From NCBI RefSeq assembly GCF_001663155.1, contig NZ_CP015963.1:1326001-1390000 (forward strand): 64,000 bases of DNA. Reading direction: 5' to 3'. The notes beneath the pieces were generated by a model. The model saw nothing but the letters and a program-made list of their open reading frames with translations, had not been told where the DNA came from and did no database searches. This stretch comes from Altererythrobacter ishigakiensis. GTDB lineage: Bacteria; Pseudomonadota; Alphaproteobacteria; Sphingomonadales; Sphingomonadaceae. Of the stretch, positions 34,101-42,724 are shown piece by piece. Position numbers and translations under genes: made by a program. How positions within the stretch are numbered: the stretch's first letter is position 1; every line of letters starts with the position of its first letter.

Positions 34101-37100
34101 AGGAACGTACAGCTTTGACCTGTCCAACTTTATCGATCCCAACTGGACTTCTGGTGGAGAAACGATTGAGTGGACAACTGCTTTTGATGGCAGCTTGTTG
34201 ATCGGTTATGTCGGTGATCCGGACACTGGGCGTGTCATTGCGGTAGCTATCGATAACACCGAAACTGGTGAATTCTCGGTCCAAATCTTCGAACAGATCG
34301 ATCATCTGCCGAACAATCCGGCTAATGATGATGATCAGACGCTGACGCTGGATCTGAGCGATATTGTTAAGTTCACCGATTTTGATGGTGATCCAGCAAC
34401 AGTATCGGCTGGTTCAACGGTTGAGGTTGTTGTTGAAGACGACATCCCGACGATTGATGTGACGAAGGGTGATGATGCTGGTGTGGTTCTGGAGACGCAG
34501 GATGCCGAAACAGAAGGCGTTCTGACGGATACGGACAGCTCTTCAGCCAACTTTGGCGGTGTTTTCGGCCTCACGTCTGACGGCGGTGCTGATGGTGCGG
34601 TTTCACCGGTTCTGAGCTATGCTCTGGCGGTTACAAACAGCACATCTGAGCTGACTAGCGGCGGTGATGCGATTAACCTGTTCCTGGTTGGCGGGGTTGT
34701 TGTCGGTTCGACCGCAGCTGATGCGGGCTCGATCAATGATGGTAACACGATCTTTGATATCTCGGTTGCTGCCGATGGTACGGTTACACTTAACCAGTAC
34801 CAACAGATCGATCATACGAACACCGATCCAAGCCCGACAGAAACGCCGTTTGAAGATCATGTCATCGCGCTTGTCGATGGCAAAGTAACGCTGACTGCCA
34901 GCTCGACGATCACCGACGGTGACGGCGATCAGGCGACCGACAGCGAAACCATTGATCTGGGCGGAAACATCCGTTTTGCCGATGATGGGCCAAGCATCGC
35001 AAGCGTTTCAAAAGGCTTTGGCGTCAATGTTGACGAAACTGATGCAGGAACGCCGGCCGGTTTCCCGATCAGCGACACATCTCTTGCGGCTGTGATTACC
35101 TATGTTGGCGACTTCGGGGCCGATGGTGCAGCATCTTCGGACAGTGTTGTATATACAATCGACATCGTTGGTGACGGTTCTACACCGCTTGCTACTGCCA
35201 TTGGGGACTATTCTGTATCTCTGGTACAGACTGCCGCAAATGTCATCACGGGCGTCTACAATGACGGCACCGAAAAGACGGCGTTTACCGTTACGATCAA
35301 TGCCGACGGCACGGTAACTCTACAGCAGAATGTTCCGCTTGAGCACTTAATCGACGGCGACAATTCTTCTGGCGAGCACAACGACACCCTCGACCTGACA
35401 GGTCTAATTAGCGCTACAGTCACATTGACTGATAGCGATGGTGACACCGCTGAACAGTCAGCTGGAATTGGCGATCAGCTGTTCTTCTCGGATGATGGCC
35501 CAACGGCTGTAGACGACACCAATTCGATCGGTGAAGATACAGCATCGGTTGGAGGAAACATCCTGACCGATGGCACTGACGACGATTTTGGCGGTGACGG
35601 ACAAGGTTCTATCCAGTCAATTTCGGGCTTCGGCGGCGCAGGTTCTGTAGATGGCAACACAACCGGCGAATGGGGTACGCTTACTCTTAACGCCGATGGT
35701 AGCTATACGTACAACCTGAACACTGCTGCAGTGCAGTTCCTCGATGTGGGCGAAACTGAAACAGACACCTTCACCTACACTATCGTCGACTCGGATGGTG
35801 ACACCTCCGAAGCGACGCTTGTGATCACCATAGATGGGGCGAATGATCTCCCAGTGGTTGGCACCGACGCTGTGGCAGTCTCGGACGAAGGTTTGTCTGC
35901 CGGTAACGCCGATACTGTTGGTAACCCAACCGACACTACCAATTCAGCGACTGCAACTGGTTCATTCAGCGTGTCTGACGCAGACGCATCTGATACGAGC
36001 TTTAACTATCTTATTGGTATTCCAACTGACCCATTGAGTTCAGGTGGAGAAGCGATCACTTGGGACAATACAACTCCGAACACGCTGATCGGTTCGACGA
36101 CCGCAGGCGAGGTTATTCGCATCACGATTACGGATGATCCGGCAAATGGCGAAGCGGACTATACGGTTTTGCTGTCCAAACCGATTGATCATTCGGATAC
36201 CGCGAGCGAGGACATAACAACTCTTACTTTGGATGTTGTGGTTGCTGATGGCACCGCCGGCACGAACAAGGTGGATGCGATCACGGTGACAATCGAAGAC
36301 GATAGTCCGGTCAATTTCACGCCGGTCGACTTAACCGACACCACGGGAGCGCTGCCCACGCAGGACGATGCTTTGGTAAACAGCGGATCGGCAACTGCTA
36401 CGCGGCTTATCAATGACCCAGACAACGATGGAATTGGAACCGACTTCATTGGAGCGGATGGGTTTGGTACGCTGACCTTTGTTGGCGGCATGGATGGTGT
36501 GACAACGCTTCAGACGACGGGCGGCGATCCGATTACAGCAGGTGGCGATATCATCTATCTGTTCGGTTTCGGTACAGGCACGCTGACGGCGAGCACTGAT
36601 CAAACCAATACCGACGCCAGTGCACAAGTGTTCACTGTAACGTTGAATACGGGCACCGGAGCCGGTGACGATGCGACTTACACGATCGACTTTGATCGCC
36701 CGCTCGACGATGGCTCTGGCTTTGTTTTCGATGACTTCTCATCTGCGCCAGCTGGTCAAAACGATTGGGTTGGGTTGGATTCAGATCTCAACGATATCGA
36801 CGTTGACAACAATGACAGCGAAGACCTTCTGATCACACCAACCAATGGCACGGTGAACACTAGTGCGACTGACATTGGTAACGCCAACCAGTGGATCGAT
36901 AATGGCGAAGGCCTAAGGCTTGATTTCGTTGTCGATGTACGTCGTGCGCCTGGTCAGGACGAGAAAGATGTCGACGGCTTTGATTTTGACCGACACTATG
37001 ACGTTGACAATGCGTCGTTCACAGTCATGCAAGTCGGTGGCGGTGGTACCGATGCTCGAGTAACTATAACTTTGTTCGATGACACTGCTACATTACCGAA

Positions 37101-38394
37101 TGGCTTGGCCGCCCTTCCTGTGGCCGTCGATGCTTCCTCGATCGTCGTGAAGGACTCAGGAGGAAACGTCCTCATTCTTGGCGCTGACTATGACGTGGTG
37201 GCTAACGTCAACGGTACTGTTACGGTAACGGGCCTTGAAGTTGGCGATCAGGTGAGCTTCGGCGCAGTCGGTGGAGCATTCTTCAACGGAGTATCATATT
37301 TCAATGGCGGAGGAGGCGACCGCTTCGCTCTCGGCGTTTTTGGTAGTGAGTCCGCATTGTCTGGAAACGATCTGACATTCGACTTTGATGTTCAGGCGAC
37401 CGATGGCGATGGCGACACGTCAACTGGAACGATTGACATCACCGTGACACCAGACGACGGATCAGCTTCGCTGAGTCTTTCAGACAGCGGCAGCGGTGGC
37501 GCTTCGCTTCAATCTTTCAGCACCGAAACCAATCTATTGGATGATGGAACTAGTGGTTCCGGGAACGGCAAGGGCAATGGCAACGGCGGATCGAAGGATT
37601 TCTTCGATGGAGGAACATGGGGTGTCGGCACTTTCAGCTCATCTAACGATAGCTTGAATGACCAGCTTGGCATGCGCAGCTTCACCACTTCGATGACCGC
37701 GACGGCAGCCTTTGGCGCGATGATGGTTAATTCTGGTGAAATGACCAGCTTCTTCGGTAATGCTTCGGTAAGTTCTTCGGATGCTTACACATTTGCCGGA
37801 ATGTCGAGCTTTGAAATGGTGTCGATGGACAGCCTGGGCAACTTTGAAAGCGCCGCTTCCATGGAATGGGCGTCAAACATCGAAACGCCTGTTTCGGTAA
37901 ACTCGAATGGTAAATTTGGAAACCATGATACGTTTACCTTTGACGGCATGACTGACCTTGCAGACTTCGGCGCCAATGGCATCGAAGCGGGCGGCTTCAG
38001 CGAATTCCTGGCCGATGGCCCGGCGTTCGATGCGGCTCCGTCAATGATGGGCATGATGGACGCAAGCGGTTCGATGATGGAGGCGCTGATGGCGCTGACT
38101 CCACAGGCAGGCGGCGAAACGCAGCTTGCCGAGATGGCAGGCCTCGACACCGGGGCGCATGTTCCAGAGCTGGCAGCCATCATGGATGACATCATGGCCG
38201 AGCATGCCATTGACGGCCTGCTTGACCAAATTGCAGGCCCGGCGAACGAAATCGTTGGTATGGATGGCGAAATTGGTTATCTTGGCAACGACGCTTTGGC
38301 GGCAATGATTGATACGGGCGCGTTTGCCTTTGACGGCAACGCTATGGCTGACATGACCGAAGAGGCAGCAGCTTTGGCAACTATGAGTGCTTAA
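28126..38394 (+). CDS. giant VCBS/T1SS-143-type adhesin, 3422 residues
   Basis: A very long, acidic, Asp/Gly/Thr-rich protein in which I noticed no cysteine. The N-terminus (about residues 60-110, VVVLPEGVSLDDITVVGRDL and following) resembles the BapA/LapA-type prefix domain. From about 200 to 3150 come many beta-sandwich repeats: VCBS-like units ending in ADGSYTYT and FTYTIVDSDGD, and about 140-180-residue T1SS-143/DUF5801-like units with boundaries of the form FADDGPS. Two of them are identical at the DNA level. After a GSGNGKGNGNGG linker the last about 230 residues are rich in Met, Phe, Ser and Ala. No RTX GGxGxDxUx nonapeptides are seen. The ATG at 28126 has AGAGG ahead; a TTG 99 bases upstream is the only rival. 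The genes that follow encode a type I exporter, so secretion to the surface by it is likely, as for LapA-type biofilm adhesins. Confidence 0.88.
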   Translation: MVDFEGGKRGGFELENGVEDSLNPGSNSLQETTASGSNGTRVLAADANGVVVLPEGVSLDDITVVGRDLVINLADGSQIVIPDGAIIVPQLVIDGVAVPPLNLAALLNDAEINPEAEPTQVPSSGGNFAGDVGPIQDAFDLGDLLPYTDLARVVEEEEEVLPDIVNREPDVVIETPDNPVGVENAIATVAERGLPERGSEPEGTASETDAETTSGTIVFNAPDGLSAILINGVEISSVGQVFSSPFGDLTITSIDLANGEIGFSYTLADNLVGETVDGFFEATVIDRDGDTANASLSIIVEDDSPIAADDIGIVPAGTHDPITGNVLDNDESGADDYSLDGAVSGFTNATGSADAGETLQGEYGTLTLNADGSYTYTRDVNTPGGVEESFDYTIVDQDGSTSTATLTITIEDAPDTIQIPDVGDGTIVNEGGLPPRGEEPVGSGEGADGDPDDNSDTSETTGSTITFNSPDGVDSITINGVEVNLDNDAGNDADDQVIIDDATGTLVITSVTYDPVTGDGTIVYEYTLGDNTNGDDTSVSFDVVVTDLDGDEAEDTLTITIIDDVPTAADDAAQSVAEDAVGTIGANVLANDTQGADGATVTSFTVGGVETAVPQDGTDASYSNANGTYTMDMDGNWTFDPNLNLDQSGGDIDASFDYTITDGDGDESSATQPISIEDGQDPVAGPPISLTVDDENLANGSNPNPAALTDGDDIVFTAGSDDIASIVFGDVSGLGGGLTWVRVDDDTITGSDGGDLIVTLQLTRTGDTATVEATLSDNYDSHPTFTADDLQALGSVDVIATDIDGDTATSSVAVSVSDDVPTAADDADSVGEGETADGNVVTGSGGSDANATDGVADASGADGYAASGAVVDADFVSGNQGITFTSKDVAPDGTITLVTSAGTLTLDSDGSYTFDSASDSINGDAEIVFSYTIEDVDGDQAVANLTIDIDNVGGEVSDNDVDVNEAGLPFGSDPTSDSEIDSDGQITVTGASGTLVYSLTGLNSDGDGFFGTLVLDANTGAYTYTLDTEFDHDPVQGTNVENAAESFTYEVRDTNGNLIGTGTINVNITDDIPSIELDFSGNGGATLLTQDAETEGAAFDTATGQFAGAFAITSQVYGADGPGSVDTTYDLTLLAAAGTDTGLNSNGADIFVYELADGTIVGSTSNVAPASVDATVVFSLTVDTNTGAVTLTQFDEIDHPIADDPSATEAPFEDQIAALADDLVGLTATADIEDFDGDTDSSSETLDLGGLVQFADDGPVVSIDDQFSEPQLEVDETDFATDDSGSFAGAFSTDFGADGDGGVVYTLATAGGASGLVDTLTDQPVTLSLNGSVVEGRNTDGDLVFTVSVDASTGEVTLNQLRAVVHADTNDDDDATGLTGSDLITLTATATDGDGDTDSETIDLTDNLSFRDDGPSVTPTGADLPTGLVTDDSDTPNDTAGPVDFSGLFNVDFGNDSFKDADDNDVEDADAVAYSLSITGGNGTDSGLVDTLTGDAILLRMVGTDTIEGYLENSTTTVAFTITVDADNGGVSLEQDRAVQHDDPADPVESGASAAVMTGSLINLTAEVTDGDLDSDDATVDITAAFAFEDDGPTIDVTKGDDAGVVLETQDAETEGVLTDTDSSSANFGGVFGLTSDGGADGAVSPVLSYALAVTNSTSELTSGGDAINLFLVGGVVVGSTAADAGSINDGNTIFDISVAADGTVTLNQYQQIDHTNTDPSPTETPFEDHVIALVDGKVTLTASSTITDGDGDQATDSETIDLGGNIRFADDGPSVSASNNDNDSVVAVTSDADITDSDTLELSSLLGYTPDYGADGQGGADSVAYGLDVVSGTDSGLTSGGNAVYLYKVGDDVIGSTQTPGGGDIDGTNIVFIMDLDTATGTITVTQYMVLDHTDDGSSTDTQLVLDDNLIDGTISVTITDADGDTATTTETADLGGNIAFNDDAPAAQDADITLNVDEDELTDGITDNDGVNTTDSGSLASLFDTGNDLPGTYSFDLSNFIDPNWTSGGETIEWTTAFDGSLLIGYVGDPDTGRVIAVAIDNTETGEFSVQIFEQIDHLPNNPANDDDQTLTLDLSDIVKFTDFDGDPATVSAGSTVEVVVEDDIPTIDVTKGDDAGVVLETQDAETEGVLTDTDSSSANFGGVFGLTSDGGADGAVSPVLSYALAVTNSTSELTSGGDAINLFLVGGVVVGSTAADAGSINDGNTIFDISVAADGTVTLNQYQQIDHTNTDPSPTETPFEDHVIALVDGKVTLTASSTITDGDGDQATDSETIDLGGNIRFADDGPSIASVSKGFGVNVDETDAGTPAGFPISDTSLAAVITYVGDFGADGAASSDSVVYTIDIVGDGSTPLATAIGDYSVSLVQTAANVITGVYNDGTEKTAFTVTINADGTVTLQQNVPLEHLIDGDNSSGEHNDTLDLTGLISATVTLTDSDGDTAEQSAGIGDQLFFSDDGPTAVDDTNSIGEDTASVGGNILTDGTDDDFGGDGQGSIQSISGFGGAGSVDGNTTGEWGTLTLNADGSYTYNLNTAAVQFLDVGETETDTFTYTIVDSDGDTSEATLVITIDGANDLPVVGTDAVAVSDEGLSAGNADTVGNPTDTTNSATATGSFSVSDADASDTSFNYLIGIPTDPLSSGGEAITWDNTTPNTLIGSTTAGEVIRITITDDPANGEADYTVLLSKPIDHSDTASEDITTLTLDVVVADGTAGTNKVDAITVTIEDDSPVNFTPVDLTDTTGALPTQDDALVNSGSATATRLINDPDNDGIGTDFIGADGFGTLTFVGGMDGVTTLQTTGGDPITAGGDIIYLFGFGTGTLTASTDQTNTDASAQVFTVTLNTGTGAGDDATYTIDFDRPLDDGSGFVFDDFSSAPAGQNDWVGLDSDLNDIDVDNNDSEDLLITPTNGTVNTSATDIGNANQWIDNGEGLRLDFVVDVRRAPGQDEKDVDGFDFDRHYDVDNASFTVMQVGGGGTDARVTITLFDDTATLPNGLAALPVAVDASSIVVKDSGGNVLILGADYDVVANVNGTVTVTGLEVGDQVSFGAVGGAFFNGVSYFNGGGGDRFALGVFGSESALSGNDLTFDFDVQATDGDGDTSTGTIDITVTPDDGSASLSLSDSGSGGASLQSFSTETNLLDDGTSGSGNGKGNGNGGSKDFFDGGTWGVGTFSSSNDSLNDQLGMRSFTTSMTATAAFGAMMVNSGEMTSFFGNASVSSSDAYTFAGMSSFEMVSMDSLGNFESAASMEWASNIETPVSVNSNGKFGNHDTFTFDGMTDLADFGANGIEAGGFSEFLADGPAFDAAPSMMGMMDASGSMMEALMALTPQAGGETQLAEMAGLDTGAHVPELAAIMDDIMAEHAIDGLLDQIAGPANEIVGMDGEIGYLGNDALAAMIDTGAFAFDGNAMADMTEEAAALATMSA
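32902..33446 (+). repeat. 545-bp perfect direct repeat in the adhesin gene, copy 1
   Basis: Reading base by base, 32902-33446 is identical to 34447-34991. The copy spans one adhesin module (about residues 1593-1774). The start-to-start distance is 1545 bp, exactly 515 codons. Confidence 0.9.
34447..34991 (+). repeat. 545-bp perfect direct repeat in the adhesin gene, copy 2
   Basis: Identical to 32902-33446 without a mismatch that I could find, encoding residues about 2108-2289. The flanks differ immediately outside both ends (T against C before; GTCT against AAGC after). That points to recent duplication or gene conversion of a single module. Confidence 0.9.
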
Positions 38395-38419
38395 TCCGAT
38401 CCTGATCAGGGGGAATACT

Positions 38420-39133
38420 ATGCGGTTGACTAGGGTGATGGCGACAGGAGCTTCCTTGGTGGTGGCTATGGCCACGCACCAGGCGGCCATGGCGCAAAGC
38501 AGCGATGCTGACACGCTAATGGCAATGGATCGTGACACGCTTCGCGGTGAACTCACGATGCGGTTTGACGAGGCGCTGGCCGCCACGAAGAACCCGGCGA
38601 TCATCAATGCCGATGATGCGCGCCATGTCTGGGCTAACGAAGCGAAGGCGCAGTGCGGGATCGCGCTCGGCTATCTGAAATCGAAGACAAAGGATCCGGT
38701 TTCGATCGGCAAATGCGCGCGTGCGTATGAGCTGATGAAGTTGGTGCCGCAGCCGCCGGCTCCTCCTCCGCCGCCGCCACCTCCACCGCCGCCGCCGGTT
38801 TGCGAAAACCCGGCACTGGTGTTCTTCGAATGGGATAACCCGGTTCCGCCGGCTCTCGAAGCGCAGCAGGTGGTAGATTTTGTCGCGGCTAACTACGAGA
38901 TTTGTAACTGGGGCGATCTGACCGTCGTCGGCCACGCCGACAAGTCCGGCGGCAATGATTACAACCTTCGCCTGTCAGAAGCTCGCGCAAACAACTTTGC
39001 CGACATGCTGCGTCCGGCGGTGCCGAGTGCGAACGTAACCGTTGAATTCCGTGGCGAAGAAGAGCCGCGCGTACCGACAGAAGACGGTGTGCGTGAGCTG
39101 CAGAACCGCCGTGTTGAAATAATCGTCCGATAA
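38420..39133 (+). CDS. OmpA-family outer-membrane/peptidoglycan-associated protein
   Basis: A 237-residue protein with a signal peptide (cleavage likely after AMA at about 25). A helical region of about 80 residues holds two cysteines, followed by a proline-rich linker of a dozen prolines (about 112-126). The C-terminal OmpA/MotB-like domain has LTVVGHADKSGGNDYNLRLS and EARANNFADML, and ends in LQNRRVEIIVR. This domain binds peptidoglycan. It starts 25 bases after the adhesin gene behind AGGGGG and belongs to the secretion operon, possibly anchoring the TolC-type channel to the wall. Confidence 0.88.
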   Translation: MRLTRVMATGASLVVAMATHQAAMAQSSDADTLMAMDRDTLRGELTMRFDEALAATKNPAIINADDARHVWANEAKAQCGIALGYLKSKTKDPVSIGKCARAYELMKLVPQPPAPPPPPPPPPPPPVCENPALVFFEWDNPVPPALEAQQVVDFVAANYEICNWGDLTVVGHADKSGGNDYNLRLSEARANNFADMLRPAVPSANVTVEFRGEEEPRVPTEDGVRELQNRRVEIIVR

Positions 39134-39144
39134 GGGAGGGCAAA

Positions 39145-40548
39145 ATGAAGAAGACACTTACAGGCTTCGCTGCTGCCGCCCTGCTGGCCACGGCATCGCC
39201 GGCGGTCATGGCGCAACAAACCAGCGACGGTAACTATTCGCTTCAGGAAGCGATTGAAGCTGCGATCATGTCCAATCCTGAGATCATGCAGGCGCAGTAC
39301 AATACAGAGGCGATCCAGTTCGAACGCGAACAGGCCCAGTCGCTGTATTATCCGACTGTAGATATCGAAGCTTCGGCTGGTATCCGCCGTCTGGAAAACA
39401 ACACGCGCCGAAATCTGGGCATTGCCGATAACGAGCTTTATCCGGTGGAAGCACAGGGTATCGTTGACTGGACTGCGTTCGATTTCGGTCGCCGCCGCGG
39501 TGAAGTCCTGCGTCAGGCTGCACGCGTGGATGGTGCATCGCTGCGTGTTGTTGAACGGTCAGAGTTCATCGCTTTGCAGGTCACACGCCAGTATCTCGAT
39601 ATGCTGCTTCAGCAGCGCATCGTGGCTGCGAGTGAAGATAACCGCGCCTTTCACCAGGCTCTGGTGAATGATCTTGCTCAAGGGGTTGAGCAGGAATCGA
39701 TTTCTGTTGCCGATCTGCAGCAGGCTGAGGAGCGCTTGCAGTCCGCTATTGTACGCGAAGAAGAGGCCAAAGAGTCTTTCGCGGTCGCACAAAACTCGCT
39801 TCGCCGTCTGGCAGGCCTGACTGTCTACAATGGCACCTTGCCAGCCGACATGTCATCGTCATTGCCCAGCTCGCGTGAGCAGGCGATCGGTATGGCGCGC
39901 ACTGACAATCCGCTGGTGCGTGAAGCACAGGCAGATGTTGATGCCGCGCATGGCCTGATCATGAGCGCCAAGGGTGAATACTACCCGACGATCGGCGTCG
40001 ATTTCCGTGGCCGAATCGGTGACGATATCGACGGCTTCTCAGGCGAAACAAATGATCTGCAGGCGCGCGTATATATGCGCTGGAATCTTGCTGATGGCGG
40101 CCTGAAACGGGCACGTTATCAAGAGATGGTCCACCGTGCATCGCAGGCGCGCTACGCCCTGCATGAGCGGACCCGCCAGGCAGAAGAAGATGCCGCCAAT
40201 GCGTGGACTGCGCTGGAAGCACAGCAGAATATCGGCCGGGCACTGGCTCGCCAGTCGGAAGTTACCGATGATCTGTTGCTGAGCTATCGCAGCCAGTTTG
40301 ACGTAGGTCGTCGTTCGCTTCTGGACGTGCTTGATGCGCAGAACACGCGGTATAATACGCAAGTTCGTTTGGAAACTTCACGATTTTCTCAACTTTTTGC
40401 GCAATACCAGGTTCTGGCGGCTACAAACCGTCTCCTGAGCTCGATGAATATCGCGCCAGGGGCTGGTGCGGGCAAGAACGAGCGTGATCGGTTTGAGTAT
40501 GGTCCTTCGAAGGACGCGGAAACCGAATATCGCCGTTACGCCAACTGA
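39145..40548 (+). CDS. TolC-family outer-membrane channel (LapE/AggA-like)
   Basis: A 467-residue outer-membrane efflux protein of type I secretion systems. There is a signal peptide to about residue 24, then two outer-membrane efflux repeats (about 30-215 and 245-440) with long coiled coils. Typical segments are SLQEAIEAAIMSNPEIMQAQ at the start and YRSQFDVGRRSLLDVLDAQN near residue 385, the TolC signature. The tail (about 455-467) is charged. It lies 11 bases after the OmpA-like gene and upstream of the ABC exporter, as in Lap and RTX-type clusters. Confidence 0.92.
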   Translation: MKKTLTGFAAAALLATASPAVMAQQTSDGNYSLQEAIEAAIMSNPEIMQAQYNTEAIQFEREQAQSLYYPTVDIEASAGIRRLENNTRRNLGIADNELYPVEAQGIVDWTAFDFGRRRGEVLRQAARVDGASLRVVERSEFIALQVTRQYLDMLLQQRIVAASEDNRAFHQALVNDLAQGVEQESISVADLQQAEERLQSAIVREEEAKESFAVAQNSLRRLAGLTVYNGTLPADMSSSLPSSREQAIGMARTDNPLVREAQADVDAAHGLIMSAKGEYYPTIGVDFRGRIGDDIDGFSGETNDLQARVYMRWNLADGGLKRARYQEMVHRASQARYALHERTRQAEEDAANAWTALEAQQNIGRALARQSEVTDDLLLSYRSQFDVGRRSLLDVLDAQNTRYNTQVRLETSRFSQLFAQYQVLAATNRLLSSMNIAPGAGAGKNERDRFEYGPSKDAETEYRRYAN

Positions 40549-40576
40549 GTTTGGTTGAAACAAATGCGAGGTTTTC

Positions 40577-42724
40577 GTGCTGCAGAACAGGAACCAGGAC
40601 GCCCTGCAGGCGCGTGACCCGCTGATTCAATGCATTGGGGAATTGGCCCGCCGCTATGGCGTGGCCTTTTCCCCTTTGCTTTTTGACTCGCTGGCACGTG
40701 ATGCAACGGGCCGTCTGCCTTTCCATCAGGTGGAAGCCGCGGTGGAGCTCGCCGGGCTCGACTTTGACCGCGAAGATTTCAAGAAACTACCGATCCGCGA
40801 CGGTGTGTACCCTGCGCTCGTCACGATGCAGGATGGCAGCGTTGCAGTTGTACAGGAAGCGCGCGAAGGCGAATTGCTGCTTTGGACGCCGGGTGATGGT
40901 GAAGCCAGATGGTTAGCGCGGGACGAGGTTCAGGCTGAGTACGCGGGACAATTCCTGAGCGTTTATGGTGACCCTGACAGTTTGCGTGAACAAGAGGCGC
41001 CCTGGCACAAGAAGGCACGTCATCATTGGTTCTGGGGTGAACTGCGCAAGGAACGCAAGGCGTTTCGGGCGGTCCTGGTCGCGTCGCTGATCATCAACTT
41101 GCTGGCGCTGGCGCTGCCGTTGTTCTCGATGAATGTTTACGACCGCGTCATTCCAAACCGTGCGGTCAGCACGCTATGGGTGCTTGGCGTTGGTGTTTTG
41201 CTGGCCTTTGCGATGGAATTTGCGCTGCGCACTGCGCGAACCAATGTGATCGACGAGATTGGCCGCAGGCTGGATATCAAGCTTTCTCAAAAACTGTTCG
41301 GGCGGGTCATGGGGCTGCCCCTGGCTGCCCGGCAAGGCAGCACCGGAGCGTTGGCGTCACGCGTGAGCGAGTATGCCACTGTGCGCGATTTCTTTGCATC
41401 GACCACCATCGTGCTGATCGTCGACATGACATTCCTTGTGCTGTTCGTTGGCGTGATAGCCTATATCGCTGGATGGCTCGCGCTGGTTCCGATTGTCGCC
41501 ATGGCACTGATGGCGACTGCGGGCTTCTTCCTGCAGAGAAAGGTGAGCGATGCCGCGCGCGATGCGCAGTCCGATCACGGGTTGCAGCAGACTTTGCTGG
41601 TGGAATCGGTCGCGGGTATGGAAACGCTCAAATCCATGACCGGCGAGCGGGCGATGATGGGGCGCTGGTACAATCTGGCGGACATCGGCAGCCATTCACA
41701 GCAACGGTTAAAGAAGATCAATTCGGTTGCGGTCGGCCTTGCCCAGACATTTCAGCAGGTCAGTTCAATCTCCTTGATCGTAGGCGGATACTACCTGTTT
41801 GACGCCGGCATCATCACCATGGGTGCGATCATCGCGATCGTGATGCTTTCCTCGCGCTCACTGGCACCAGCGGGCCAGATTGCCTTTCTGCTAACCCGAG
41901 CCCGTCAGGCGCGTGAGACACTGGAGTCGCTCGATAACCTGTTCGAGGTGCCCGATGAGCGTAAGCAAGGCGCATCGATGCAGCCTGCCACAGTGCGAAA
42001 TGCCACTCTCAAGCTGGAAGATGTGCGATTCGCCTATCCGGAAGCGCCGGTTGCCGCGCTTGACGGGATTAACCTTACAATCAATCCCGGTGAAAGGATT
42101 TGCCTTATCGGGCGTGTCGCATCGGGAAAGTCGACTCTCGGAAGGTTAATTTGCGGACTTTATCAGCCAACTGAAGGCGCTTTCTTGGTAAATGGCGTCG
42201 ACTCGCGCCAGTTCCGCCCGCAAGATCTGCGTTCTCAATTCCGCTTTGTTGGGCAGGACGCGACTTTGTTTACCGGTTCGATCAAGGACAATCTCGCTCT
42301 CGGCGCGCCCGAGGTGGATGACGAACGCCTGTTCGAAGCCATGCGGATGAGCGGCGCAGATGAATTCCTGGCCCGTGACGACAGCGGATATGACCGTGCC
42401 GTTGGCGAACAGGGGCGCCGTCTTTCCGGTGGTCAACGCAGTTTTCTGGCACTGGCGCGTGCCTTTGTAACGCCCAGCGAGCTGCTGTTCTTTGACGAGC
42501 CGACAGGTGCCATGGATTCGCAGACTGAGCGACAGTTTGTCGACCGGGTGAAAAAATCACTTAAACCGGGCCAGACACTGCTGATTTCCACGCATCGCCC
42601 TGCATTGTTCGAATTGTGCGAGCGGATCATTGTTCTCGACAAGGGCCGCGTCGTTGCTGATGGCAGCAAGGAAGAGATCCTCAAACGCGCTGCAGGGCAG
42701 GGCGGCATGGGTCAATCCACATGA
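40577..42724 (+). CDS. type I secretion ABC transporter, LapB-type with degenerate C39 domain
   Basis: A 715-residue exporter. Residues 1-125 are a C39-like domain in which the catalytic cysteine position is Pro (ARDPLIQCIGELARRYG), so it would bind rather than cut its substrate. This is the usual state in LapB/HlyB-type exporters without a GG leader. Six transmembrane helices follow (about 155-430), then the nucleotide-binding domain: Walker A GRVASGKST near 512, signature LSGGQ near 616 and Walker B LLFFDEPT near 635. It starts at a GTG. Its stop overlaps the next ATG (ATGA). It probably exports the giant adhesin. Confidence 0.92.
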   Translation: MLQNRNQDALQARDPLIQCIGELARRYGVAFSPLLFDSLARDATGRLPFHQVEAAVELAGLDFDREDFKKLPIRDGVYPALVTMQDGSVAVVQEAREGELLLWTPGDGEARWLARDEVQAEYAGQFLSVYGDPDSLREQEAPWHKKARHHWFWGELRKERKAFRAVLVASLIINLLALALPLFSMNVYDRVIPNRAVSTLWVLGVGVLLAFAMEFALRTARTNVIDEIGRRLDIKLSQKLFGRVMGLPLAARQGSTGALASRVSEYATVRDFFASTTIVLIVDMTFLVLFVGVIAYIAGWLALVPIVAMALMATAGFFLQRKVSDAARDAQSDHGLQQTLLVESVAGMETLKSMTGERAMMGRWYNLADIGSHSQQRLKKINSVAVGLAQTFQQVSSISLIVGGYYLFDAGIITMGAIIAIVMLSSRSLAPAGQIAFLLTRARQARETLESLDNLFEVPDERKQGASMQPATVRNATLKLEDVRFAYPEAPVAALDGINLTINPGERICLIGRVASGKSTLGRLICGLYQPTEGAFLVNGVDSRQFRPQDLRSQFRFVGQDATLFTGSIKDNLALGAPEVDDERLFEAMRMSGADEFLARDDSGYDRAVGEQGRRLSGGQRSFLALARAFVTPSELLFFDEPTGAMDSQTERQFVDRVKKSLKPGQTLLISTHRPALFELCERIIVLDKGRVVADGSKEEILKRAAGQGGMGQST

